A stretch of DNA of 64,000 nt from Sagittula marina (GCF_014196795.1 NZ_JACIEJ010000011.1:62001-126000), one strand, 5' to 3'; shown: positions 27,443-35,548, counted from the first letter of the stretch. Notes: generated by a model from the letters alone, not told the origin. Translations and numbers: made by a program.

Positions 27443-28357
27443 ATGGGGATCAACCGCATCGACCACGCCGCAATCCAAGTCGGCGACTTGGGCAAGGCGC
27501 TGACCTGGTACGAAGACGTGCTGGGCCTGACCGTCCTGTCCCGTGACGACACCACCGTTCACCTTGCCTGCCGTGGCACGGCGGCGGACATCACGCTGGT
27601 GAAGGGCACGCAATCGCTGGAGAACTTCACTTTCGGCGTGGACGATCAGGACGATCTTGACCGCGTCGAGAGCATCCTGACCAAGGAAGGCGTCGCCTCT
27701 GAGCGTCTGACCGGTGACAGCCGTCCGGGCGAAGGTGCGGCGCTGAAATTCCACCTGCCGTCAGGCCACGAGCTGCGGCTGTGTACCGGCGGTGCGGAGC
27801 GCCGCGCGGGCATCTGTGACTTCGATGCGAAGGGGTCGCACATTCCGACCGATATGGACCACATCAACCTGCTGGGCGAAGTCGATCCTGCGGTGATGCG
27901 CGACTTCCTGATGATGATCGGCTTCAAGTCCTCGCTCAACATCTCTGTGGGCGGTCAGCTCGCGGGGATCTGGCTGCGCGGCTCGGCCTACGATCACGAT
28001 ATCGCCTACATGAAGGCCGTGCGCCCAGCCGATCGCCTGCACCACGTGGCCTTCGCGGTCGAGGACGGCAACCACTACTTCCGCCTCTCGGACCGCCTGA
28101 TGGAAACCGGCCACCGCTGGGAATTCGGTCCGGGCCGCCACAACGCGGGCCTTGGCAAATCCACCGGCTTTGGCACTAACAATTACGCATATGTCTTTGA
28201 CCCGTTCGGCAACCGCAACGAGTTCTCCTCCGGCATGGAGCAGTTCGCGGACGATGCGGCACCGCTCGATTGCAACATCGCGCCGGAGCAGCTGACCGAC
28301 GTGATGAACGGTTGGGGATACGAGATGGCCGAAACCTTCATGACGGTCGGCTCATGA
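27443..28357 (+). CDS. Type I extradiol ring-cleavage dioxygenase (VOC superfamily)
   Basis: A 304-residue two-domain vicinal-oxygen-chelate protein. The C-terminal domain has a complete Fe(II) triad, His140 (DMDHINLL), His201 (RLHHVAFAV) and Glu260 (FGNRNEFSS), and the second-shell His233 and Tyr250 region of catechol 2,3-dioxygenases. It should open a catechol-type ring next to the hydroxyls. The ATG at 27443 follows GAAGAAAGGGA. Its stop overlaps the next start (ATGA). It is the first full-length gene of an eight-gene plus-strand operon with a monooxygenase, a hydrolase and an aldolase. The exact substrate is unknown. Confidence 0.9.
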   Translation: MGINRIDHAAIQVGDLGKALTWYEDVLGLTVLSRDDTTVHLACRGTAADITLVKGTQSLENFTFGVDDQDDLDRVESILTKEGVASERLTGDSRPGEGAALKFHLPSGHELRLCTGGAERRAGICDFDAKGSHIPTDMDHINLLGEVDPAVMRDFLMMIGFKSSLNISVGGQLAGIWLRGSAYDHDIAYMKAVRPADRLHHVAFAVEDGNHYFRLSDRLMETGHRWEFGPGRHNAGLGKSTGFGTNNYAYVFDPFGNRNEFSSGMEQFADDAAPLDCNIAPEQLTDVMNGWGYEMAETFMTVGS

Positions 28358-28824
28358 GCCTGTCGGCACAAACATATCTGGAGGTGCAGGATCTTGCCCT
28401 GCGCTTCTGGGCCGTGGTGGATGAGGTGGATGACACGCCCGGGGCGTCGCTTTTCACCGCCGACGGCACGCTCGGCATCGAGAGCTTTCGCGCCACCGGC
28501 ACGGAGGAGCTGACCCGCTACTTCACCGCCCGCCGGGCCTTGTCCGTCGAACGCCAGCGCGGCACCCGGCACCTGTGCAGCAACCTCCGGTTCTTGCCCG
28601 GAGAAGCTGTGCGTATGGCGGCCACCGTGACGGTCTTTTCAGGCACCGGCGCACGTCCGTTGCCGTTGGAAGCGCCGTCCTCACTCGCGGATTTCACTTT
28701 TGAGTGCGTCGAAACGTCGGACGGTTGGCGTTTTCGCGCGGTGTACGGCGCCCTGGTCTTTGCGGGCAGCGACACGCCAGACCTGAAAAAAGCCGCCGCT
28801 GCAGCCAAGGGAGACCCGTCATGA
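28354..28824 (+). CDS. SnoaL-like (NTF2-fold) protein of the catabolic operon
   Basis: A 156-residue protein with the cone-shaped NTF2/SnoaL pattern: an N-terminal helix pair (YLEVQDLALRFWAVVDEVDD), then FTADGTLGI and a final strand WRFRAVYGALVF. Such proteins act as small isomerases, hydratases or dioxygenase beta-subunits, or have no activity. No hydratase of the classical meta-pathway is present in the cluster, so a role in processing the ring-fission product is an attractive guess. It is coupled at both ends by ATGA overlaps. Confidence 0.75.
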   Translation: MSLSAQTYLEVQDLALRFWAVVDEVDDTPGASLFTADGTLGIESFRATGTEELTRYFTARRALSVERQRGTRHLCSNLRFLPGEAVRMAATVTVFSGTGARPLPLEAPSSLADFTFECVETSDGWRFRAVYGALVFAGSDTPDLKKAAAAAKGDPS

Positions 28825-29495
28825 AACAGGTGGCCTTGATCCACGGCTGGGGCGGGTCGTATGCCGCGACCTGGGAGGCAGACGGCTGGGCCGAGGCTCT
28901 TCGCGGCGCAGGGTTCGAGCCTGTCGGCGTGAACATTGCCGGTCACGGGGCAGGGGGCGGATCGCACGAGCCGACCGACTACGCCGATCTTGCCAGCGAC
29001 CTGGCGGGGAAGCTGCCCAAGGGGCTGCACGGCGCCATCGGCTTTTCCCTCGGCACCAAGCTGATGCTGGAACTCGAAGCCCGCACCCCCGGTGCCAACG
29101 GCCGGCTTGTTCTGGGCGGCATTGGCGACAACCTCTTTGCGCCGGAAGCCGCTGGCCCGGCCATCGTCGCGGCCCTGCGCGCAGAGACGACCGATCACCC
29201 GCCACAGGTCGCAGCCCTGCTGGCCTACGCCGAGAAAAGCGGCAGTGACCCAGCCTGTCTGGCCGCCGTGCTGGAGCGGCCCGCCAACCCGGTCCTGACC
29301 GAAGATCGACTGAGCGCGGCCAAAGCGCCGATCCTGATCTTCAACAGCCGCGACGACGCTGTGGCGCAACCCGATGACCGGCTGCGCGCGGCGCTGCCGC
29401 AAGCCAGCCACCAGCTGATCGACGGCCCCGGCCACGTGGCGCTCACATCCGATGCCCGCTTTTGCGAGGCGGCCATCGCATTCCTGACTGATTGA
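28821..29495 (+). CDS. Small alpha/beta hydrolase of the catabolic operon
   Basis: A 224-residue alpha/beta hydrolase. The nucleophile is Ser76 in GFSLG, the acid is Asp178 or Asp179 (FNSRDDAV) and the base is His205 (GPGHVAL); the oxyanion loop reads HGWGGS. Classical C-C hydrolases of meta-cleavage products (BphD, HsaD, MhpC) have about 280-290 residues with a large helical lid. This one lacks most of the lid and may instead hydrolyse an ester, lactone or dienelactone. It is coupled to the SnoaL-like gene by ATGA. Confidence 0.88.
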   Translation: MKQVALIHGWGGSYAATWEADGWAEALRGAGFEPVGVNIAGHGAGGGSHEPTDYADLASDLAGKLPKGLHGAIGFSLGTKLMLELEARTPGANGRLVLGGIGDNLFAPEAAGPAIVAALRAETTDHPPQVAALLAYAEKSGSDPACLAAVLERPANPVLTEDRLSAAKAPILIFNSRDDAVAQPDDRLRAALPQASHQLIDGPGHVALTSDARFCEAAIAFLTD

Positions 29496-29518
29496 TACAC
29501 CAAGGGAGGAGAAGACCC

Positions 29519-30691
29519 ATGTTCGACGATACCACCCCGATGATCGAGCGCGTGCGCGCGGTCCTGCCGCAGATCGCGGCGAATGCATCCAAGGCAGAGG
29601 AAATGCGGCAGGTGCCGCAGGAGAACATCGACCTGCTCAAGGGCACCGGCCTGCACCGGGCGTTTCAGCCCAAAGACTACGGCGGCCTCGAGATGGCGGT
29701 GCCCGATTTCGAGAACTGCATCGCGCTGATTGCCACGGCCTGCGGGTCCACCGCATGGGCCTTCTCGTTGCTGGCCGAACACGCGCACCAGATCGCGCTT
29801 TATTCAAAGCAGATGCAGGAAGAGATCTGGGGCGACGATCCCGATACGGTGGTCTCCTCCTCCATCGCGCCCTACGGCAAGTCCCAAGAGGTCGAAGGCG
29901 GCATCCGTTTCTCGGGGGAGTTCGGCTGGTCGTCGGGATGTGATCATGGCCAATGGGCGATCCTCGGCTTCCTGCGCGACGACGCCGAGATGGGCAAGGT
30001 CTACAGCTTTGCCATCGTTCCGCGCGCGGATTACGAGATCAAGGATACCTGGTACACCGCCGGGATGCGCGGCACCGGGTCCAAGACCATCGTGGTCAAG
30101 GACGCCTTTGTCCCCGAGCACCGCATCGAAAGCGTGCCTGCGCTGATGACGCTGACCTCGGCGGGAGGGGACCTTTACCCCGACAGCACGACCTATCACG
30201 TGCCGTTCATCTACGTCTTTGCCAGCTGCTTTTCGGCGGTCTCGCTTGGTGTCGCAGAGCGCATGATCCAGTTGTACATCGAGCGGACGCAGAACCGTGT
30301 GCGCGCCTATACCGGGGCAAAGGTCGGGCAATCGATCCCCGCCTGCATGCGCCTCGCCGAAAGCACACATCAGGTGGCTGCGGGCCGGGCGTTCCTTGAA
30401 AAGACGTGGGAAGACATGCGCGATCACGCCGAGCGCCGCGTTTTCCCCGATGAGACCAAGATGGCCTTCTGGCGCACCAATCAGGCCTATGCGGTCAAGA
30501 TGTTCGTTGCGGCAGTGGATCGCTTGTTCGAGGCGTCGGGCGGATCGTCATGGTTCGACGATGCCGAAGGCCAGCGCCTGTTCCGCGATGCCCATATGAC
30601 CGCTGCCCATGCTTATACCGACTATGACATTTGCGCGCAGATCCTCGGGCGCGCATTGATGGGGCTGGAACCGGATCCCTCCCTGTTCTGA
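29519..30691 (+). CDS. Flavin-dependent monooxygenase, acyl-CoA dehydrogenase fold (HsaA/HpaB-type)
   Basis: A 390-residue group D flavin monooxygenase-like protein. It has the acyl-CoA dehydrogenase fold (FQPKDYGGLEMAVPDFENC, ACGSTAWAFSLLAEH, SGEFGWSSGCDHGQWAI) but no CoA-dehydrogenase context. Relatives such as HsaA and the p-hydroxyphenylacetate oxygenase use FMNH2/FADH2 from a partner reductase to ortho-hydroxylate phenols. That reductase is the next gene. The start at 29519 follows AGGGAGGAGAAG. The expected product is a catechol, which the operon's own dioxygenase would cleave. Confidence 0.88.
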   Translation: MFDDTTPMIERVRAVLPQIAANASKAEEMRQVPQENIDLLKGTGLHRAFQPKDYGGLEMAVPDFENCIALIATACGSTAWAFSLLAEHAHQIALYSKQMQEEIWGDDPDTVVSSSIAPYGKSQEVEGGIRFSGEFGWSSGCDHGQWAILGFLRDDAEMGKVYSFAIVPRADYEIKDTWYTAGMRGTGSKTIVVKDAFVPEHRIESVPALMTLTSAGGDLYPDSTTYHVPFIYVFASCFSAVSLGVAERMIQLYIERTQNRVRAYTGAKVGQSIPACMRLAESTHQVAAGRAFLEKTWEDMRDHAERRVFPDETKMAFWRTNQAYAVKMFVAAVDRLFEASGGSSWFDDAEGQRLFRDAHMTAAHAYTDYDICAQILGRALMGLEPDPSLF

Positions 30692-30700
30692 CCCCGCCCC

Positions 30701-30727
30701 GGCCTGTCCCGCCCACCGGGGCAGGCC
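30701..30727 (+). repeat. Intercistronic hairpin before the flavin reductase gene
   Basis: GGCCTGTCCC pairs with GGGGCAGGCC over ten bases (one G-U pair) around a seven-base loop. No T-tract follows. Possibly an mRNA-processing or stability element. Confidence 0.55.
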
Positions 30728-30763
30728 ACATCCCCAAAGTCCACACAAACCGCAGAGGTCCCG

Positions 30764-31282
30764 ATGACCGAAGATTTCCCCGCCGCCGACGGGTTCGATC
30801 CCCGTGCCTTCCGGGCAGCGCTTGGCTGCTTTGCCACCGGCGTTACCGTCATCACCGCGCAGGCAGACGGCAAACGCGTCGGCGTCACCGCCAACAGCTT
30901 CAACTCCCTGTCACTCGACCCCCCGTTGATCCTGTGGAGCCTTGTGAAAACGTCGTCGAGCTACCCGACGTTTGCAGCGGCCAGCCACTTCGCGGTCAAC
31001 ATCCTCGCTCATGACCAAATCGACCTGTCGAACCAGTTCGCGTGCCGCAGTGACGACAAGTTCGCCGGGCTCGACGTGGCCGAAGGACACGGCCGCTGCC
31101 TGCTGCTGTCCGACACCTGCGCCACGATCCAATGCAGCCGCGAGAACATTCTCGATGGCGGTGATCACTGGATCCTGATCGGGCGGGTTACCGACTTTGC
31201 CGCGTCCGAGCACGCGCCGCTTTTGTATCACCGGGGCGGCTATTCCATGGCCCGGCCACATCCGCAGGTCGCCGCCGGCTGA
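30764..31282 (+). CDS. Flavin reductase component of the two-component monooxygenase
   Basis: A 172-residue flavin-reductase-like (FMN-binding split-barrel) protein: ALGCFATGVTVITA near 25-38, GVTANSFNSLSLDPPLILWSL near 48-68 and HFAVNILAHDQ near 88-98. It belongs with HpaC/HsaB-type reductases, which deliver reduced flavin to the oxygenase encoded immediately upstream. The pairing with the acyl-CoA-dehydrogenase-like gene is the strongest functional evidence for a two-component hydroxylase here. Confidence 0.93.
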   Translation: MTEDFPAADGFDPRAFRAALGCFATGVTVITAQADGKRVGVTANSFNSLSLDPPLILWSLVKTSSSYPTFAAASHFAVNILAHDQIDLSNQFACRSDDKFAGLDVAEGHGRCLLLSDTCATIQCSRENILDGGDHWILIGRVTDFAASEHAPLLYHRGGYSMARPHPQVAAG

Positions 31283-31318
31283 TCCTGAAACTGACATCAA
31301 AACAGGGAGGAGACCTGA

Positions 31319-32182
31319 ATGAAGATGACCCAAACCCTTGGCGCGACAGCCGTCGCGTTAAGCCTCGCCGCACCCGCGCAGGCCATTGACGTCGGCCCCG
31401 CAGATTACACGATCCTGCCGGGGGGGACCACGCTGGGGATGCTGTATTGGCAGCATCTCAGCTCTGACACGTTGCGCGTGGACGGCTCGGATGTGCCCGG
31501 CTCCAGCTTCGAGGCCGACGTCGCGATTATGCGCAGCCTGAATTACTTCACGCTGGGCGACATGCCTGCGGCGTTTCACGTCGTCGCGCCGTTTGCCAGC
31601 ATCGACGCCGACATCGGCGGCTTTGGCCAAAAGACCACCGACGGGCTGGGGGATACCACGCTGGGCTTGACGCTCTGGCCGGTTCAGCCCGACACCCCCG
31701 ACACCGGGACCACGCTTGGCTTTTCGCTTTTCGCGACCTTGCCGACCGGCGACTATGATCCGGCACGGCTTGGGATCGGCGAGGGGACGTTTACCATCAC
31801 CCCGCAAGTCGGCGTGATCCAGGGGCTGGGCAATGGCTTTTACTTCGACGGAGCACTGGACGTTGCGTTTCAGCAGGACCACGACGAGAACGGCGTGACC
31901 CACGAACGCGACCCGTCGTGGCAGTTGCAGACCATGCTGCGCAAGCAGTGGGGTCCGGGCACGTCCATGACCATCGGCTATTCCGGACAGCGCGGCGGCG
32001 ACCAAAGCGTCGGCGGCGTCAAGACCGGCCTGAAAACGCACCGCGACCAGGTACGCCTGTACGGCACGCATTTCCTGAACCCGACAACGCAGATCCAAGG
32101 CATGATCGGCAAGGATTTCAATGTCGAAGGCGGCTTTGAATACGATAGCGTAACCCAGATCCGCCTCGTCAAGGTGTTCTGA
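31319..32182 (+). CDS. Outer-membrane channel, 'MetA-pathway of phenol degradation' family
   Basis: A 287-residue exported beta-rich protein with a signal peptide (LGATAVALSLAAPAQA). The pattern PADYTILPGGTTLGMLYWQ and later LGDTTLGLTLWPV, FSLFATLPTGDYD resembles the Phenol_MetA_deg family of outer-membrane proteins, found in gene sets for phenol and other hydrophobic compounds. It probably lets the substrate enter the periplasm. AGGGAGGAGACC precedes the ATG. No inner-membrane transporter is encoded nearby, so the substrate may cross by diffusion. Confidence 0.85.
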   Translation: MKMTQTLGATAVALSLAAPAQAIDVGPADYTILPGGTTLGMLYWQHLSSDTLRVDGSDVPGSSFEADVAIMRSLNYFTLGDMPAAFHVVAPFASIDADIGGFGQKTTDGLGDTTLGLTLWPVQPDTPDTGTTLGFSLFATLPTGDYDPARLGIGEGTFTITPQVGVIQGLGNGFYFDGALDVAFQQDHDENGVTHERDPSWQLQTMLRKQWGPGTSMTIGYSGQRGGDQSVGGVKTGLKTHRDQVRLYGTHFLNPTTQIQGMIGKDFNVEGGFEYDSVTQIRLVKVF

Positions 32183-32188
32183 TCCACG

Positions 32189-32214
32189 CCGGCCCGGGGG
32201 CATCTCCGGGCCGG
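32189..32214 (+). repeat. Intercistronic hairpin before the BKACE gene
   Basis: CCGGCCCGG and CCGGGCCGG form a nine-pair perfect stem with an eight-base loop. It lies between the channel and BKACE genes and has no T-tract. It may divide the operon by attenuating or protecting the message. Confidence 0.6.
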
Positions 32215-32236
32215 ACCTGACCTGAAAGGACCCGCC

Positions 32237-33169
32237 GTGCCGCGCCCCTCGAAGAAGACCATCATCTCCTGCGCCGTGACTGGCTCCATCCACACGCCGT
32301 CCATGTCGCCTCACTTGCCGGTCACCGCCGATCAGATCGCCGAAAGCGCGATTGGCGCAGCAGAGGCTGGGGCCGCCGTTTTGCATCTGCACGCCCGCAG
32401 GCCCGAGACCGGCGCACCCAGTCAGGACCCCGCCCATTACGCTGCCTTCCTGCCGCGCATCCGCGAGGAGACCGACGCCATCGTCAACATCACCACCGGC
32501 GGTGGCCTCGGCATGTCGATGGAGGCGCGCATCGCCCCGGCGCTTCAGGCCGCGCCAGAGCTGGCCTCGCTCAACATGGGGTCGTTCAACTTCAACATCT
32601 CCGCCGCGGAAAAGGGCTGTCACGATCCGCAACCGTGGGAGGTCGATTACCTGCGCAGCACCCGCGACCTGATCATGTCGAACACCTTCACCCAGATCGA
32701 AGCGGTGCTGACCGAGCTGAACGCGCTGGGCACCCGTTTCGAGTACGAGTGCTACGACACCGGCCATCTTTACAACCTCGCGCATTTCGCGGACCGGGGG
32801 TTGGTGAAGCCGCCGTTTTTCGTTCAGGCGATTTTCGGGGTGACGGGCGCGCAAGGCACAGACCCGGAGAACCTCATGCATATGCGCGCCACCGCTGACC
32901 GGCTGTTTGGTGACGATTACCTGTTGTCGGTGCTGGGGGCAGGGCGGTCGCAGTTCCCGCTGGTCACCATGGGTGCGATCCTTGGCGGGCACGTGCGCGT
33001 CGGGCTTGAGGACAACCTTTACATTGCCAGGGGGCAGTTGGCCGAAAGCAACGCACAAATGGTCGCCAAGGTGCGCCGTATCCTCGAAGAGCTTGGCCAC
33101 GAGATTGCCACGCCGGACGAGGCGCGCGAGATGCTCGGGACCAAGGGCGCGAAAGAGGTGGCTTTTTGA
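32237..33169 (+). CDS. BKACE-family beta-keto acid cleavage enzyme
   Basis: A 310-residue (beta/alpha)8 zinc enzyme of the DUF849 family. Known members, such as 3-keto-5-aminohexanoate cleavage enzyme, condense a beta-keto acid with acetyl-CoA, yielding acetoacetate and a CoA ester. The zinc ligands are His50 and His52 (LHLHAR) and Glu258 (GLEDN). The GTG start at 32237 is preceded by GAAAGGA. Its stop overlaps the aldolase start (TGATG). Family substrates vary, so the compound handled here is unknown, but it should be a late intermediate. Confidence 0.88.
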   Translation: MPRPSKKTIISCAVTGSIHTPSMSPHLPVTADQIAESAIGAAEAGAAVLHLHARRPETGAPSQDPAHYAAFLPRIREETDAIVNITTGGGLGMSMEARIAPALQAAPELASLNMGSFNFNISAAEKGCHDPQPWEVDYLRSTRDLIMSNTFTQIEAVLTELNALGTRFEYECYDTGHLYNLAHFADRGLVKPPFFVQAIFGVTGAQGTDPENLMHMRATADRLFGDDYLLSVLGAGRSQFPLVTMGAILGGHVRVGLEDNLYIARGQLAESNAQMVAKVRRILEELGHEIATPDEAREMLGTKGAKEVAF

Positions 33170-33921
33170 TGACGCAGGACAAAATGGAATTTCGTGCACG
33201 CCTCAGGCACCCAAAGGCGCTGCTCGGCACCTTCCTCAAGATCCCGTCGACCCAGCCCGCCGAGATCCTCGGGGCGCTGGGCTTCGACTTCGTGGTGATC
33301 GACGAGGAACACGCCCCCCTGAACCCCGAGACAACGGATGCCATTCTGCTGGCCTGTCGGGCGCATGCCATGGCCGGGCTGGTGCGGGTGCGTCAGCCCG
33401 CCGATATCCTGCGGGTGCTGGACTGTGGTGCGGATGGCGTGCTTGTGCCGCATGTCACCTCTGCCGACGTTGCGCACGAGATCGTCTCTCTGGCGCGCTA
33501 CAGCGGTGTGCGTGGTCTGTCGCCCACGACACGCGCTGGGCAGTTTGGCGCGACGAGCGTTGCCGAACACATGGCCACGCAGGATGCCCGCAGCGCCGTC
33601 ATCGCTATGATCGAAGACGCGGAGGCCGTCGACAACATCGAAGATATCGTTTTCACCGAAGGGCTTGATGCGATTTTCGTTGGTCGCGCGGACCTCGCTG
33701 CCAGCATGGGCGCGGCGGCCCGGGAGGGAGGGCTTGATCACGCGGTGGATGTTATCCTGAAAGCAGCGCGCGATGCTGGTCTGCCCGCCTTGATCATGGC
33801 CTCTGATCCCGCCGAAGCAGAGCATTTTCGCGCGCGGGGCGCCACCGGGTTTCTCACCATGTCCGATCAGGGGTTTCTGCGCGCACATGCCGCCCGGATC
33901 CGGGCCAGCTTTTCGCCTTGA
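33169..33921 (+). CDS. HpcH/HpaI-family metal-dependent aldolase
   Basis: A 250-residue class II aldolase of the 2,4-dihydroxyhept-2-ene-1,7-dioate aldolase (HpcH/HpaI) family, which releases pyruvate or a similar keto acid. Metal ligands are the Glu in AMIEDAEAV and the Asp in FVGRADL; the base region reads VIDEEHAPL. Usual family members have IDGEH and GPxDL at these points, so the pocket is altered. The ATG at 33169 shares its A with the upstream stop (TGATG). It is the last gene of the operon. Confidence 0.88.
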   Translation: MTQDKMEFRARLRHPKALLGTFLKIPSTQPAEILGALGFDFVVIDEEHAPLNPETTDAILLACRAHAMAGLVRVRQPADILRVLDCGADGVLVPHVTSADVAHEIVSLARYSGVRGLSPTTRAGQFGATSVAEHMATQDARSAVIAMIEDAEAVDNIEDIVFTEGLDAIFVGRADLAASMGAAAREGGLDHAVDVILKAARDAGLPALIMASDPAEAEHFRARGATGFLTMSDQGFLRAHAARIRASFSP

Positions 33922-34109
33922 TCCCGAAATCCGCCTTCGCAAGCTTCCCGATAAACATGGCGTGTCTGAAAACACTATGCATCCGGTGGGCGCGGTTTCC
34001 TGCGCTGCCTGTCCTGTTGAGACAGGCAGAGGCGACCCTGTGCTTTCCTGCGCCCTTCGCGGGTTCGACACAGTCCCGACGTCTCGAACACCTTTGAAAG
34101 CCGCTGTTG
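33922..34109. other. Junction between the catabolic operon and transposase remnant
   Basis: Contains a hairpin GCCTGTC/GACAGGC (34007-34013 and 34021-34027, seven-base loop) that may end the operon although no T-tract follows. No gene was recognised. Confidence 0.45.
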
Positions 34110-35175
34110 GTCCGCAGTGGTAACAGACCTTTGGGAATTTTGTGCACCCACGCCAGCATGGTGGCGCGGCCATGATTTGATATTACAGGTTCCCGAGCCG
34201 AAGAGGTTTGCCACAAGCGCCCGGCATGGCTGCCTCCGTGTACGTGCGACATGGCTTTGCGGCAAACGAACGATTTCGTCGAGAGTCTGCTGCCTCTGCT
34301 CTGTCTGAACTGGCAGGTGCCGGACTTCAGCACGCTGTCCCGTCGTCAAAAGACCCTCGCGGTGCCTGTTCCGTATCGCAGCTCCAAGAGGCCACTGCAC
34401 GTTCTGATCCCTATCGGGACCGCGCAGCGGAGGGCCCCGGGACCAAGGTTGAGGCCGACGGCGAGTAGCACGCCCGCAAGCATGACGGCGGCAAGCGGCA
34501 AGCCCGGTCCAAGATCCATCTCGCGATCAACGATCAAACACTTGAAGTCCGAGCCGTTCATTTCCCTACGCGCGATTTGCATTCTAAATCTACCGGGAGG
34601 GGCATCACCGGGAACCCTATCACCGACGGTGGGTTACGCAGTGCATTCGGTCCCGGCGCGTCGCGCACGTCTTGGCCGAACTGCGTGGCCAGATCGGCCA
34701 GATCAGATCCCGCCGGATGACCAGATCGGCAGCGTCACCACGCCCTCGTGGAAGGGTGCTTCGCACTCTCCTGTCGGGCAGTTGACGGCGCCTGCGATAC
34801 GCGCCACCGCCACGATATCAACCACGTGCCGGCAGTGCATAGTTACTTGCACGAAAGAGGCCGTTCGCGGTGCGCATGCCGGCATCCTCCCGTCTCGCAG
34901 GAACGCCAAGGCCCGGACGCAGCAGGCGCAGACGCGCGCAAACAGACCTCTGTTGTGCCATCTGGCGAAACTGGCGCGGATACCGTTGCCGAAGCCGCGT
35001 CGCGACGAACCCTCTCAAGGGTTGAAGACACATCACTGGTGGACAATGCATGGCATGAAACGTCGACCGCCAGGTCGCGGAACGCCACGTCCGCATCGCC
35101 GTCATGACTGGCTGTACCGCGATCGGCCTTCCCGTCACCGCGCCAGTAGGAAAATTCCGTCCGGGAAAAAGGTAG
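34110..35175 (+). pseudogene. Decayed IS5-family transposase
   Basis: Pieces of one IS5-type transposase appear in order but in shifting frames. They include LRQTNDFVESLLPLL and VPDFSTLSRRQKTLAV near 34254-34360, then KVEADGE followed by TAG where the family has Trp, ARKHDGGKR, KIHLAINDQTLEVRAV near 34510-34560, DQIPPDDQIGSVT near 34705, DGACDTRHRHDI near 34785 and the C-terminus DRQVAERHVRIAV ending at a stop at 35173. At least three frameshifts, one nonsense codon and a deletion of the DDE Glu region make it inactive. Terminal inverted repeats were not found. It lies between the catabolic operon and a tRNA gene. The 5' limit is approximate. Confidence 0.8.
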
Positions 35176-35471
35176 CACAGCCATCAGCCGATTTGTGCAC
35201 CAGAGCCGATCTTTGTCTTAACCCTTTGCCGCGGCGTATCCTTCCGGTGGCTCGGTCACCCCTCGGGTCGATCATCCCTCTTTGGCCGTTCTGCGGCATT
35301 AAAATACCGAGAGCGAGAAGACGCTTAGGCGTGAATGCGCTTTGAATTTCTTCCATCTCGCGCAGCGCCGCCAACATTGTCGAGGTTCCGGCGGAAAGGC
35401 TGGGGCGCACGCGGAATGCGTTGCCACTTTCGGACGTGCGGGAACCTTGGGCATGGGATATGCGGCGGTTT
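35176..35471. other. Region between the transposase remnant and tRNA-Ile2
   Basis: Just under 300 bases. No gene, terminal repeat or duplicate of the tRNA 3' end was recognised by eye. Confidence 0.5.
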
Positions 35472-35548
35472 TGGTAGGCCCGGAGGGACTCGAACCCCCA
35501 ACCAAGGCGTTATGAGCGCCCTGCTCTAACCAGTTGAGCTACAGGCCC
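35472..35548 (-). tRNA. tRNA-Ile2 (CAU anticodon, lysidine type)
   Basis: A 77-base cloverleaf including encoded CCA. D-stem GCTC/GAGC, anticodon stem GGGCG/CGCCT with loop CTCATAA (anticodon CAT), T-stem GGGGG/CCCTC with TTCGAGT. The body around the anticodon (GAGCAGG...CTCATAA...TTGGT) resembles the minor isoleucine tRNA modified by TilS rather than elongator or initiator Met. The acceptor stem closes with G1-U72 and has U6-G67, both wobble pairs, which is unusual. Confidence 0.88.

Noticed and set aside
31358-33199. A 613-codon minus-strand frame across the channel and BKACE genes
   Set aside because: Antisense to two well-supported genes, no ribosome site and a His/Arg/Gly-rich composition typical of shadow frames.
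35472-35548. tRNA-Ile2 as an integration attachment site
   Set aside because: No integrase and no second copy of the tRNA 3' end were seen in the window; only the transposase remnant supports mobility.
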